Source: an uncultured Prevotella sp. (GTDB taxonomy: Bacteria; Bacteroidota; Bacteroidia; Bacteroidales; Bacteroidaceae). From it: a DNA stretch of 29,781 bases. Within the stretch, counting starts at the first letter, position 1. Each line of letters starts with the position of its first letter. The translations under genes were made by a program, and so were the position numbers. Where the stretch lies: assembly GCA_900548745.1 (NCBI GenBank), contig URLQ01000019.1:1-29781 (forward strand), written 5' to 3'. The notes under the pieces were generated by a model, which was given only the letters and a program-made list of their open reading frames with translations, had not been told where the DNA came from and did no database searches. This document shows positions 14,583-23,677 of the stretch, piece after piece.

Positions 14583-15007
14583 TTTGAAACAAATCGCCCC
14601 ATATAGGCAAACGAAGGAAATCAGATACACTTTATTACATAACAGTGTTAAAGCATGTAAACAATCAAGGTTAAACCATTTCCTGCACCATGTGTTACTA
14701 AAACACTTAATATCAAGAAATAACAATGACGAGCTACGCCGACGAATGCAGAAATACAGCTTTTGAAAAGATGTAAAACACTTTCATATATCAAATATTT
14801 TTACTATCTTCGCAACGAAAACAAATCCAATAAGGACTTTGTGACACGATAATGAATATATATGGCGATGCCTGTTTTTGTATTCAGAAAAACATGTCGC
14901 AATCTCCATTAACAAATATGCGCAGCAAGTTTTTACCCGAAATTCCAGGTAAATAAGCAACGGCACTTCAGTTGAGAAGCAAAAGCGCATGAATAAAAGA
15001 AACTATT
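14583..15007. other. Intergenic region and long leader before the NlpC/P60 gene
   Basis: No convincing gene lies here. A promoter-like ATTTTTACTATCTTCGCAAC (box TATCTTCG at 14805-14812, one base off TAnnTTTG) would give a leader of about 190 bases before the NlpC/P60 start codon. I see no known riboswitch in that leader. Confidence 0.45.
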
Positions 15008-15565
15008 ATGACATTGAAAAAATTAAAAATCGCAGTACTATCTTTGTGTGCATTTGCTATGCCGGCAATGGCTAACCAACTGCCAGACAATGACAACGAC
15101 AACCAAGACATTGACGAGATTGACAACTACGATTTCCTTTACAATAACGACGGCAGTATAGACAACTACGACGTGGCATCGATGGAAAATCTTATGGACG
15201 AGGCTTTCGCACTCATCGGCACACGCTACCAGCGCGGAGCTATGGGAACGGGGGCTTTCGACTGCTCCGGTTTCACAAGCTATCTGTATGACCAGATGGG
15301 AATCAAGCTGAACCGCACGTCAAGAGCACAGTTCACCCAGGGAGAGGCTGTTGACAACAGCAATCTGCAGACCGGCGACCTTGTGTTCTTCTCAAGTCCA
15401 CGCTCCGGAAGAGGAGTAGGACATGTGGGCATCGTTGTAGACTATGACCCTATGAACGGCAACTTCAGCTTCATACATGCAAGCTTAAAAGGAGTCAAGG
15501 TAAGCCAGTCTAACGAACCTTACTATTCTCGTCGATATATCGGGGCAAGAAGAATAACAGAATAA
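15008..15565 (+). CDS. Secreted NlpC/P60 cysteine peptidase
   Basis: The 185-residue protein has a signal peptide (MTLKKLKIAVLSLCAFAMPA, cleaved after about AMA at 22), then an acidic Asp/Asn-rich linker (about 24-55). The NlpC/P60 domain spans about 60-185. The catalytic cysteine is C86 in GAFDCSGFTSYLY, and the histidines are H139 in GVGHVGIVVD and H157 in FIHAS; LQTGDLVFF is also typical. It should cut peptide bonds in peptidoglycan stems in the periplasm. It is followed after 2 bases by a CapA-like gene, so the two are translationally close and likely act on the cell surface together. Confidence 0.93.
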   Translation: MTLKKLKIAVLSLCAFAMPAMANQLPDNDNDNQDIDEIDNYDFLYNNDGSIDNYDVASMENLMDEAFALIGTRYQRGAMGTGAFDCSGFTSYLYDQMGIKLNRTSRAQFTQGEAVDNSNLQTGDLVFFSSPRSGRGVGHVGIVVDYDPMNGNFSFIHASLKGVKVSQSNEPYYSRRYIGARRITE

Positions 15566-15567
15566 TA

Positions 15568-16710
15568 ATGAAAGCAATAGCATCTTTCTTGATTTTTGCA
15601 GGCCTGTCTGTTGCCTGCACATCAGCGGGTACAGAACGAAAAGGTTCCGTACCCGTTGGTGTTTCTGATTCTATCGCAGCCAAAGCACAACACGACAGCT
15701 GCAAGTCAACTACCACCGAGATGCCCGGCAAAGGCATGCCCACTACCCTCTCGCTCGCATTCGTAGGCGACATAATGCCCGGAACGACATTCCCAGAAAA
15801 GAGACTGCCCGAAAACGACGGCAAGAATCTCTTCGACGACGTGAAAGGCATCTTAGCCAATGCTGACCTTGCAGCCGGCAATATGGAAGGCGCACTCGCC
15901 GACACAGGTACGACACACAAGAAGCCCGGAAAATACTGCTATGCCTTCAAAGTGCCTACCAGATACGGCAAGCTGCTTGCCGACGCTGGCTTCGACTTCA
16001 TGAACATGGCAAACAACCATGCCCGTGACTTCGGCATAAACGGCATCATATCTACGGAAAAGACTCTGAAAGAAAACGGCATAGCGTATGCCGGCATCAA
16101 GGGAAGACAGGAAGTGACTGTGGTAGAGAAGAACGGTGTGAGATACGGATTCTGCTCTTTCGGACAGGACAGCTACACTCCACGACACCTCGACCTGGAG
16201 ACCGTGAAGCGAAATATCAACTCACTGAAAGGAAAGGCTGACATCATCATCGTGACTTTCCACGGTGGGGCTGAAGGAACGAAATACAGACATCTGCCTG
16301 ACGGTCCGGAGACGTTCCTCGGAGAGAACAGAGGAGACCTGAGACGGTTCGCACATTTCTGCATCGACAACGGAGCTGACGTGATATATGGTCACGGTCC
16401 ACATGTGGTGAGAGCCATGGAGCTATACAAAGGACATTTCATAGCCTACAGCCTCGGAAACTTCTGTACGCCATACGGAATAAACATTGCCGGAGTGTCT
16501 GGCTACGCCCCCGTGCTGCAACTGACAATAAACTCCGCCGACGGCACTTTTGTAAAAGGAAAAATAAACTCCTTCATACAGCAACGTGGACGCGGACCGC
16601 GACTCGACAAACAGAACATCGTGGCAAAGGAAATACAAAGTCTGACGAAAGCTGACTTCACCGACCCGAAGATTACAATCAGCGACGACGGCACTATAAC
16701 AAAGAAATAA
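15568..16710 (+). CDS. CapA family lipoprotein (PGA_cap metallophosphatase fold)
   Basis: The 380-residue protein begins with a lipoprotein signal (FAGLSVAC, C17). Its catalytic-fold motifs are AFVGDIMPG (67-70), GNMEGAL (E107), MANNHARDFGINGI (N149-N150-H151), TFHGG, and YGHGPHVVRAME followed by YSLGNF. This is the poly-gamma-glutamate capsule synthesis CapA family, a calcineurin-like metallo-phosphatase fold. In Bacteroidales such proteins occur without the other cap genes, and none is visible here, so capsule polyglutamate synthesis is not implied. It starts 2 bases after the NlpC/P60 gene; action on peptidoglycan or a surface polymer is inference. Confidence 0.9.
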   Translation: MKAIASFLIFAGLSVACTSAGTERKGSVPVGVSDSIAAKAQHDSCKSTTTEMPGKGMPTTLSLAFVGDIMPGTTFPEKRLPENDGKNLFDDVKGILANADLAAGNMEGALADTGTTHKKPGKYCYAFKVPTRYGKLLADAGFDFMNMANNHARDFGINGIISTEKTLKENGIAYAGIKGRQEVTVVEKNGVRYGFCSFGQDSYTPRHLDLETVKRNINSLKGKADIIIVTFHGGAEGTKYRHLPDGPETFLGENRGDLRRFAHFCIDNGADVIYGHGPHVVRAMELYKGHFIAYSLGNFCTPYGINIAGVSGYAPVLQLTINSADGTFVKGKINSFIQQRGRGPRLDKQNIVAKEIQSLTKADFTDPKITISDDGTITKK

Positions 16711-16716
16711 ATTTCC

Positions 16717-16753
16717 TTTTCGCTCGCCTAATCGGATTTTTGCACTATCTTTA
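16717..16753 (+). promoter_or_regulatory. Promoter of the 5'-nucleotidase pair, with the shared element
   Basis: The box TATCTTTA (16746-16753, one base off TAnnTTTG) lies 15 bases before the start codon. The upstream CGCTCGCCTAATCGGATTTT repeats the element found before the acetyltransferase at 6757-6780. Confidence 0.55.
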
Positions 16754-16768
16754 GATAAAATAGGAACT

Positions 16769-17536
16769 ATGCGAAAAATACTAACATCAATCGTCATTAC
16801 GGCAGCAACAATGACTGCCGTTTCTTGCGCCTCACATTATGAGGTGGCAAACATAAGCCGAAGCAGAATCCTTGTAGACAACAGATACGACAAGAACAAA
16901 GATGCTGAAGCAGAGAAATTCATAGCCCCTTTCAAGGCTAAGGTAGACAGCATCATGAGTCCTGTAGTTGGACAGACAGCAAGATATCTCGACAAATACC
17001 AGCCTGAGAGCCCTCTATCCAACCTCATGGCAGACATCCTCATGTGGGGAGCAAAGTCTTTCAACGAGAAACCGGACTTTGCTGTATATAACGTTGGCGG
17101 CATACGTGCCTCTCTTGCCAAAGGTGATGTAACATACGGAGACATTCTTGATGTGGCTCCCTTTGAAAACAAGATTTACTTCTGCACGCTTACTGGCGAC
17201 AAGGTGACGGAACTGTTCCGCCAGATGGCTGACTACGGCGGACAAGGAGTGAGCCATGGCGTAGAGGCGGTGATGGACAAGGACAACAAACTCGTCAGTC
17301 TGAAAATCAACGGCAGCGAGATAGACCCTAACAAGGAATACCGTATCGCCACCCTCGACTATGTGGTTGAGGGCAACGACCGTATGACGGCTTTCAAGAG
17401 CAAGACAAAAGTAAACGGACCTAAAGGTACGGAAAACAACGTGCGCTTCATCATCATCAGCTATTTCAAGGAGATGACAGCACAAGGAAAGGTCGTTGAC
17501 TCGAAAGTGGAAAACAGATTTGTCAGGACGAAATAA
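16769..17536 (+). CDS. 5'-nucleotidase C-terminal domain lipoprotein
   Basis: The 255-residue lipoprotein (AVSC, C20) consists of the 5'-nucleotidase C-terminal substrate-binding domain alone. Visible motifs are VVGQTARYLDKY, SPLSNLMADILMWGAKSF (82-98), NVGGIRASLAKGDVTYGDIL (108-127), VAPFENKI, and YRIATLDYVVEGND. In UshA/CD73-type enzymes this domain binds the nucleoside. Here the metal-binding catalytic domain is encoded by the next gene, 32 bases downstream. The two proteins probably work together at the envelope to hydrolyse nucleotides for purine and phosphate salvage. The order, C-terminal domain first, is reversed relative to single-chain enzymes. Confidence 0.92.
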   Translation: MRKILTSIVITAATMTAVSCASHYEVANISRSRILVDNRYDKNKDAEAEKFIAPFKAKVDSIMSPVVGQTARYLDKYQPESPLSNLMADILMWGAKSFNEKPDFAVYNVGGIRASLAKGDVTYGDILDVAPFENKIYFCTLTGDKVTELFRQMADYGGQGVSHGVEAVMDKDNKLVSLKINGSEIDPNKEYRIATLDYVVEGNDRMTAFKSKTKVNGPKGTENNVRFIIISYFKEMTAQGKVVDSKVENRFVRTK

Positions 17537-17568
17537 ATCATTGTTTAACCTAACATCAGAGAACAGAT

Positions 17569-18414
17569 ATGAAAAAGATAATTGTATTATCACTATTTAT
17601 AATAGCCATCGCCACTGGCGCACAGGCTAAAGGAAGGAAGCTGCTGATACTGCACACCAACGACACACACAGTTGCATAATGCCTCTGAAGGCTACACTC
17701 GCCGACACGTCAAAGGCTGACCGCGGCGGATTCATTAGAAGAGTGGAGATGATAAAAGAGCAGAGGAAGAACAATCCCGACCTGCTGCTCTTCGACAGTG
17801 GTGACTTCTCGCAAGGCTCTTCCTACTACACTATGTTCAAAGGTGATGTAGAGGTAGGGCTGATGAACATGATGCGCTATGATGCAGCGACAATAGGAAA
17901 CCATGAATTTGACTTCGGCCTTGAGAACATGGCGCGCCTTTTCCGCATGGCAAAATTCCCTATCGTATGCGCAAACTACGACTTCACCGGAACCTGTGTG
18001 GAAGGACTCGTCAAGCCTTACACTATAATAAAGAGGAACGGTATAAAGATTGGAGTCTTCGGACTGTCGCCAAAGATGCAAGGACTTGTCTCTGACAAGA
18101 ACTGCAAAGGCGTGAAGTTTCTTGACCCTACGAAATCTGCCAACGACGTGGTTGAGACTTTAAAGAACAAAGAGAAGTGCGACCTCATAGTATGTCTCTC
18201 CCACCTTGGATGGAATACAGAAGACACTGACGACAAACTACTGATGGCAAACACCCGGAACATAGACATCGTTCTCGGAGGGCATTCCCACTCTTTCTTC
18301 AAGGAACTAAAATACGTCAATAACCTCGACGGCATCAGCATCCCTAACGACCAGAACGGCAAAAGCGGAATCTACGTCGGAAGGATTACAGTTGATATGA
18401 AAAAGAAGAAATAA
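17569..18414 (+). CDS. Secreted metallophosphatase, catalytic half of a split 5'-nucleotidase
   Basis: The 281-residue protein has a signal peptide (MKKIIVLSLFIIAIATGAQA, cut after A20) and a calcineurin-like catalytic domain. The metal-ligand motifs are LHTNDTHS (D32, H34), FDSGDFSQG (D76, D79), TIGNHEFDFG (N111, H112), LSHLGW (H212) and GGHSHSF (H239, H241). The set is complete. The protein ends where a single-chain 5'-nucleotidase would continue into its C-terminal domain; that domain is the product of the gene just upstream. It is the last gene before a strong hairpin terminator. Confidence 0.93.
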   Translation: MKKIIVLSLFIIAIATGAQAKGRKLLILHTNDTHSCIMPLKATLADTSKADRGGFIRRVEMIKEQRKNNPDLLLFDSGDFSQGSSYYTMFKGDVEVGLMNMMRYDAATIGNHEFDFGLENMARLFRMAKFPIVCANYDFTGTCVEGLVKPYTIIKRNGIKIGVFGLSPKMQGLVSDKNCKGVKFLDPTKSANDVVETLKNKEKCDLIVCLSHLGWNTEDTDDKLLMANTRNIDIVLGGHSHSFFKELKYVNNLDGISIPNDQNGKSGIYVGRITVDMKKKK

Positions 18415-18431
18415 GATTTATCTATAACAGT

Positions 18432-18477
18432 ATATATTAAGAGCCGGATTTGTTTTTAAATCCGGCTCTTAATATAT
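18432..18477. terminator. Bidirectional terminator with a perfect 20-base stem
   Basis: Arms 18432-18451 and 18458-18477 (core AAGAGCCGGATTT / AAATCCGGCTCTT) pair perfectly around a 6-base GTTTTT loop. The hairpin lies between convergent genes: the metallophosphatase ends at 18414 and the DUF5723 gene ends at 18501. It probably stops transcription from both sides. Confidence 0.9.
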
Positions 18478-18500
18478 GAATCTAATATTTTATATTTCAA

Positions 18501-19909
18501 TTACCATGCTATGCTCATACCAAGAGATACATTGGCATTGCTGCTGAGAGGAATACACTCCTTACTCATCTTGCCAAGGATATGATCCATGCCGATGAAG
18601 AAGTTGTAACCCTTTGGATGTATGTTGATAACATAGCCCATGCTTGCCGTGAAGCTGTTTACAGCAAAGTTCACACCACCGTCAAGCCATTTCAAAGGTT
18701 TCCAGTTGGCACTCAGTCTTCCTTCCGTCCAAGAGTAAGCGCCCTTGATGCGAGTGCTGCTCAAGAGACCGAAAGTCATCTTGCGATATACAGGCAACGT
18801 ATATTCGCATCCTACATTCAACGTAGCGCCAATTCCTGTTGTTCTTCCACCCTTGTCGCCCTTATCCTGAATATTGATAAAGTCCGTAATCTGGTCATTG
18901 TACTTGTCTGACTGATTATCAATGGTATTGTTGCCATCACTCGTCACAGAAGTATCATGGAAGCCATTGAACTCAAAACTCTTGCTTTTGTTAGCAGCCT
19001 GAACATCATTGCTCCAGCTGATAAAACCAAGGTCAAGCAAAGACGCACTCACCGTCCAATCGTCATTGATCTTATACACGGCACCCAGGTCCAAAGCCAT
19101 ACCAAAGCCGCCAAGTCCTGCTCCATCAACGTCCACATCGTCAATCTTTTCATACTGTCCTGCTTATAGTCATCGGTAGTTGTCTTGTACGCAAATCCCT
19201 TCATGGAAACGTCAGCAAGAGCATCTCCGCTGACAGTCCACTTGTCTGTTCCTGCAAGGTCAGCCTTCACGTTCTTGAACTGGAAGTCAGCTCTTGCAAT
19301 ACCGAACAAGAATTTCAGCTTAGCACCGACACGCAGTTTGTCGTCAATCTTACGAGAGTGACCTAAAGCCAGCTCTACATACGACTGAGCATGAGCATTG
19401 ATGTCTCCTATATCATAGGTCTTGTTGCCTGTGTTACGTGCAAACTCGAAGAGTTCATACGGCAATACCATTCCCAAAGAAGACTTTGAGTTAAGCTCCA
19501 CAGTGTTATAACCGCCAAAAGCCTTGAAACCGGCAGAAAGGATAGCGATATTAACATCGCCCGTCAAACGGTTGTTACCTGTAGAGAATCCGTCAAGAGC
19601 CTTACTGTCAGAGATATAAGGGTTCATGAACGTAGTCATCTTCTTGTCGCTGTCAATACCGAAGCGAGGATTCTTCATTATCACATCCTCATATCCGAAG
19701 TTTCCATGCATGCTTACATTGATATTACCCAATGCCGGAATAGACACATAGTTCTGCTCATTACCGTAAGCAGGGTTCATGGTATGGCGGAAAGCATACT
19801 GGTCTGTGAAGTAAGCCGAATTAAGATTCTGCGCTGTAGCGGCACCGCCAACCATCAGCATGGCGGCAGCCAGAATATGTTTATTATATTTGTTTGTCAT
19901 AATAGTCAT
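18501..19909 (-). pseudogene. DUF5723 family outer-membrane protein with a one-base frameshift
   Basis: The N-terminal part (frame ending after residue 255 or so) has a signal peptide (AAAMLMVGGAATAQ) and the DUF5723 opening NLNSAYFTDQYAFRHTMNPA. The rest of the protein lies in another frame: KIDDVDVDGAGLGGFGMALD, then beta-barrel-like strands to a terminal NANVSLGMSIAW. The join is at a run of four A on the minus strand (19147-19150 TTTT on the plus strand). One extra A would restore a single protein of about 469 residues. Everything else looks intact, so this is a recent mutation or a sequence error. The family is predicted to form an outer-membrane barrel of unknown role. The start may be the third codon downstream (MTNKYNK). 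It lies 11 bases after a large lipoprotein gene. Confidence 0.83.
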
Positions 19910-19920
19910 GATGTATTGGA

Positions 19921-21666
19921 TTAATTGAAGTCACCTATCACTTTACCCACAATCTTTATTCTGATATCCTTGATAATCAGAGTGTGGCGTTCTGCATTGA
20001 GAGTAATGCCCGTCACCTTATTGTCACCGTTCTTTGCCTTTCCGGTTGCCGTGACAATAAGTCCGTCGAGCTTAGCCAATGCGCCCTTCTCTGTCTGCGA
20101 AATCTTTATCTCCAAAGGAGAAGACACCTTATCCGTTCCGTTCGGCGAAGCAGCAACATCCTTCTTTACCAGTTCCACCGTGATGCCCTTTACCACCTTC
20201 TGGTCTACACCAACAGGAACAACGTCTACAGACAGATATGCCGGCACACCATTTTCCACATTTGCCGTAGCACTCAGGTAAGTATTCTCTGCAAGTTCCA
20301 TATCCTGCAGGTCATCATTCCATCCGTCAAGAGTATCCTTATATACTATCTCTGCATTTTCTGCAAATGCGAGAGGGGCATCTATGCTGTACGACGGAGT
20401 AATATGATAATCATATCCGAGATTGAACTTTGTAACCTTTTCCGTGCTTGCCTTTGCCGTAGCCTCGAATGCGATGTTATCCGGAATAGTCTCTATAGCC
20501 TTTGACAATTCTGGCACCTTGACTACAACATATCCATTCTTAGCCTCACCTGTACGATTGATGCATATCTTGTTCACCGTATTGGCAGCAATAGGAATCT
20601 GAATGTTGTTGATAACATTGATAACTGCGCTCTTCTTCTTTGAAATAATCTTTCCTGTTATAGTACCAGCAGCATCCATGTCGTTACCTATAGTAAGGAG
20701 GATTTCCGGATTATAGAGGTCTACCTTCACATTATCATCCTGCAAGAAATCAGGTATTCCCGTAATATTCGTGTTTCCAAGACCGTCTTTAAGATCAATC
20801 TCCGGATCAAAGATACCCACAGCAGAGTCTATTGTAAAGTCAGCCATGCTGAACGCAGCATTCAGCGTTGGTGAAGAAGACATTGCTCCTGTTATTGCTC
20901 CATTGGCGGTAAGGTGCACCTTTCCATCAAGAGAGACATAGTTGTCAATGCTTACACTTCCGTTGGTGTTTGTACGTGTGAAGTCAAGTCCTGTTACGTT
21001 TATATTAACTACGAAGTCTCCATTTGTAGAAACGTTCTCGAACATGATGTTTGTGCCTTCCACTTTCTTCGGAGCTGTAGAACAGGTGCCTACATTAAAG
21101 TTCAGATAACCAGGAAGAGACAATGTAACATTCTGCAAATGACTTACTGCCCCATTGATAGCAGAAAGCGGAACTCTGAGAGTCAAGGTTGTTGAAGCCT
21201 CTGCGGAATAGAGGTGCAGTACCTCCTGTGGCTTCTTACCCTTATATCTGAACTTGTAGATATCAGCATCCACCGTAACCGAGCCGCCAGCCTTTCTCAC
21301 GCCATTGCGCGGAGCACTGCTTGAAACATTGAAGGTAAACGGTATCGACTGTCCAGACTCCTTAGCGACATGGATCTTTGTAATATTAACCTTTACCGGG
21401 TTAATAGGGTCACCAGTCTGGCGGAATACATAGTCGTGAGTTGTGGCATCTTCCACAACACTTCCGTTCTCCTCAAGGTCAAGCACGTCCTTTAACTTAA
21501 TTTCTTCCGTTGAACTTGTTGGAATCTCAAGCCCTTCGCCACCGATTCCGACAGTAGAGTCAATCTGGTCAAAATCGTAATCATTGTCTGTGCAACCGGC
21601 AGTAACCAATGCTCCAGCAAACAACAATGACGAGAATAACCTTACATTAAAAAGATTCTTACTCAT
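19921..21666 (-). CDS. Large beta-rich lipoprotein of unknown function
   Basis: The 581-residue protein starts at MSKNLFNVRLFSSLLFAGAL and has a clear lipobox (VTAGC, C25) followed by acidic TDNDYDFDQID. The frame is open further upstream, but the residues there are unlike a leader and lie across the promoter. The mature chain has many alternating hydrophobic strands and Asn/Thr/Val-rich segments and no catalytic motif. It looks like a surface-exposed beta-sandwich or repeat protein, which is inference. It is probably co-transcribed with the DUF5723 gene 11 bases downstream, so the two may form a surface lipoprotein and outer-membrane partner pair. Confidence 0.8.
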   Translation of the reverse strand: MSKNLFNVRLFSSLLFAGALVTAGCTDNDYDFDQIDSTVGIGGEGLEIPTSSTEEIKLKDVLDLEENGSVVEDATTHDYVFRQTGDPINPVKVNITKIHVAKESGQSIPFTFNVSSSAPRNGVRKAGGSVTVDADIYKFRYKGKKPQEVLHLYSAEASTTLTLRVPLSAINGAVSHLQNVTLSLPGYLNFNVGTCSTAPKKVEGTNIMFENVSTNGDFVVNINVTGLDFTRTNTNGSVSIDNYVSLDGKVHLTANGAITGAMSSSPTLNAAFSMADFTIDSAVGIFDPEIDLKDGLGNTNITGIPDFLQDDNVKVDLYNPEILLTIGNDMDAAGTITGKIISKKKSAVINVINNIQIPIAANTVNKICINRTGEAKNGYVVVKVPELSKAIETIPDNIAFEATAKASTEKVTKFNLGYDYHITPSYSIDAPLAFAENAEIVYKDTLDGWNDDLQDMELAENTYLSATANVENGVPAYLSVDVVPVGVDQKVVKGITVELVKKDVAASPNGTDKVSSPLEIKISQTEKGALAKLDGLIVTATGKAKNGDNKVTGITLNAERHTLIIKDIRIKIVGKVIGDFN

Positions 21667-21745
21667 GGTTTTTAGGTTTACGTTAACAATAAATTTCTCT
21701 TTTGTGTTGATGTAATTAAAATCACATAAACATGTTTGTTGGATG

Positions 21746-21776
21746 CAAATATATAAAAAATGTTCCAAACACCAAA
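21746..21776 (-). promoter_or_regulatory. Consensus promoter for the lipoprotein-DUF5723 operon
   Basis: On the minus strand TTTG (21773-21776) is followed by a 19-base spacer and TATATTTG (21746-21753). Both elements match the Bacteroidetes consensus at ideal spacing. The leader to the ATG is about 75 bases. This site also fixes the start choice for the lipoprotein. Confidence 0.72.
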
Positions 21777-21796
21777 AAAAGATGTAAAAAAGAGAA

Positions 21797-23113
21797 CTAT
21801 TTATTGCTACTTATAGTATAACGTAAACCTAATTTAAGATTAAAGCTGAATGGTTTCTCTGTATAATATGTCTTCAGTGCACTGCCATTGTCAAAGTAAT
21901 AGCCCACTCCCGGTTCCAGATACATACCGATTTCCTTATTGAAATTCACCTGTACTCCAAGAGCTGCATTTACAGACCATTGCAGTTCCTTCATCTTTGT
22001 TTTATAATCAGACGTAGATTGCGTATTACCGTTCAGGCGACATGTTGCAGTGGACGTTCCCTTTACGTTCTTCTCCACCATGCCTCCACCTATCGCATAT
22101 ACGTTGAATATCCTGTTGCTCCACAAGCTATAGTCTACATTAAGCGGTATTCCGACGAAATGCAGTTTCTGCTCCGTCTTGTTGCTGTTGTCTCCTTCAC
22201 CCTGCGAAATATCTGAAGAAAGATATGAATACACCAACCCTGTCTCTATTCCCCAACGCTTCGCCAGAGAATATCTCACAGAGAGTCCTACTCTTATAGG
22301 ATAATGATGGTCAACACTTTCATCTTCTGATTCTTCAACATAATATCCCGGCAGTTTACCTTCTCTTCCCATCGGGTTGGAAGAAAATACCGCATCGTTA
22401 TATACATTCGAAGCAAGCAGCTGCACACCAGTACCCGAACCGCCTCTACTCATGGAGTTGGAAGCAAACAACGATGCCGAGAATCTGTCTGACAAATCCT
22501 CTTTGTCGTGAGTTACATTCATGGTCTTCTGCTTTCCGCCATAAGAGTCATGTCGGCTATTGTTTGCGTATGACTTGTTTACCACTATGGATTTATTGTC
22601 TTCGCCACTCGTCTTCTCTGTTTCCTTTTTCTCCGGAAGAGCCTCATCTACAGTTATCTCTCTAACAGCATCCACATCTACAGCAGCTCCCTCAACATCG
22701 GGACTAACCATAACACCGCCATGCTTTTCTGAACTCTTCTGCGAAGCTACAACTGCAACAGTTGCTTTTGGACTGACTCCGGAAGTATTAGCGGTATTCT
22801 GTGCGAGGTGTTTTACTCCACCTTGTACTATATACTCCGACTTCGCATTCTGAGTCTTTGCTGTAAAGTCTCCGCTTCCGACTTCAACCTTTTCTCTATC
22901 CAGGAAGAACCCAACCACACAAGCGGCACACGCTGCAGCGGCAAGAATGCCAGCCACCATAGTACGTCGCATTGGCTTCCGACGCTCCGCCTTACCGATT
23001 ACCACATCATTGGCAGACAGTCTTTCCTCAATATCCTGCCACAATCCTTCCGGGACAGCCTCTTCAAAGTCTGCCATAGAGCATTGCAACTTGTCTTTCC
23101 ATTCTTCTTTCAT
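21797..23113 (-). CDS. Anti-sigma-like membrane anchor fused to an outer-membrane beta-barrel domain
   Basis: The 438-residue protein begins with a cytoplasmic region (about 1-50, MKEEWKDKLQCSMADFEEAV, LWQDIEERL) like those of genes paired with ECF sigma factors. One membrane segment follows (about 51-71, TMVAGILAAAACAACVVGFF), then a long low-complexity periplasmic linker (about 75-265). The C-terminal part resembles a porin-like OMP_b-brl domain (RVGLSVRYSLAKRWGIETGL, GIPLNVDYSLW, LGLRYTI at the end). There is no cleavable signal peptide. It starts 10 bases after the sigma factor gene. It may sense envelope state and hold the sigma factor, which is inference from the arrangement. Confidence 0.82.
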   Translation of the reverse strand: MKEEWKDKLQCSMADFEEAVPEGLWQDIEERLSANDVVIGKAERRKPMRRTMVAGILAAAACAACVVGFFLDREKVEVGSGDFTAKTQNAKSEYIVQGGVKHLAQNTANTSGVSPKATVAVVASQKSSEKHGGVMVSPDVEGAAVDVDAVREITVDEALPEKKETEKTSGEDNKSIVVNKSYANNSRHDSYGGKQKTMNVTHDKEDLSDRFSASLFASNSMSRGGSGTGVQLLASNVYNDAVFSSNPMGREGKLPGYYVEESEDESVDHHYPIRVGLSVRYSLAKRWGIETGLVYSYLSSDISQGEGDNSNKTEQKLHFVGIPLNVDYSLWSNRIFNVYAIGGGMVEKNVKGTSTATCRLNGNTQSTSDYKTKMKELQWSVNAALGVQVNFNKEIGMYLEPGVGYYFDNGSALKTYYTEKPFSFNLKLGLRYTISSNK

Positions 23114-23123
23114 CGGTAAAACT

Positions 23124-23672
23124 TTATTGGGTTCGTTTATATTCTTTAATCATTTTCGCCATCATTGCCTTAGCATGAAACAGCTGGGAGGCTGACGATG
23201 TTGCCTTTATATTTAATAAGGTGGCGATTTCCTTATGACTTTTGTTCTCAAAGACATACAGGTTGAGCACCGTCCTGTAGCCATCGGGGAGCTTCTTTAT
23301 CATCTCCTGCAACACTCCCGGTGGCACTCCGTCGGCATCGGGCTCTTCCGTCTCTGCTATATTTGCCGACACATCATCGTCATATACGAGGTTCAAGCGC
23401 CCGGATGTCTTTATGAAGTTTATAGACATGTTCACCACGATGCGCCCCATCCATGCCTTCAGCGACCCCTCTCCCCTGTAGGTGAAAGAGTCAAGCTGTG
23501 TGAATATCTTTATGAATGATTCCTGCAACACATCTTTCACATCATCCGGATCAACGACATAACGTGAGCATATAGCAGCAAGGCTCCCCACATATTTCGT
23601 GTAGAGAGTCTTCTGTGCTGTTCTGTCGCCATTCCTTAATTGGTCTAAAAGTTGTTGCTCATTCAGATTCAC
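23124..23672 (-). CDS. ECF-type RNA polymerase sigma factor
   Basis: The 182-residue protein has sigma region 2 (about 22-92: LYTKYVGSLAAICSRYVVDP, DVLQESFIKIFTQLDSF, GSLKAWMGRIVVNMSINFIK) and sigma region 4 (about 128-178: LPDGYRTVLNLYVFENKSHK, EIATLLNIKATSSASQLFHA). The two are joined by an acidic linker with no other domain, the ECF sigma architecture. It lies between a NigD-like lipoprotein (5 bases upstream) and a membrane-anchored barrel protein (10 bases downstream), clearly one operon. The downstream protein is the likely partner regulator. It probably directs transcription of envelope genes; targets are unknown. Confidence 0.94.
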   Translation of the reverse strand: MNLNEQQLLDQLRNGDRTAQKTLYTKYVGSLAAICSRYVVDPDDVKDVLQESFIKIFTQLDSFTYRGEGSLKAWMGRIVVNMSINFIKTSGRLNLVYDDDVSANIAETEEPDADGVPPGVLQEMIKKLPDGYRTVLNLYVFENKSHKEIATLLNIKATSSASQLFHAKAMMAKMIKEYKRTQ

Positions 23673-23677
23673 TTCAT

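Noticed and set aside
14584..14766. 60-residue plus-strand ORF
   Set aside because: Low-complexity basic sequence in an AT-rich intergenic region, no promoter box close by and an overlapping open frame on the other strand.
15568..16710. Poly-gamma-glutamate capsule locus
   Set aside because: Only a CapA-like protein is present; no capB, capC or capD-like gene is nearby.
15510..17593. Long minus-strand ORFs opposite the CapA and nucleotidase genes
   Set aside because: They are shadows of strong plus-strand genes with recognisable active-site motifs.
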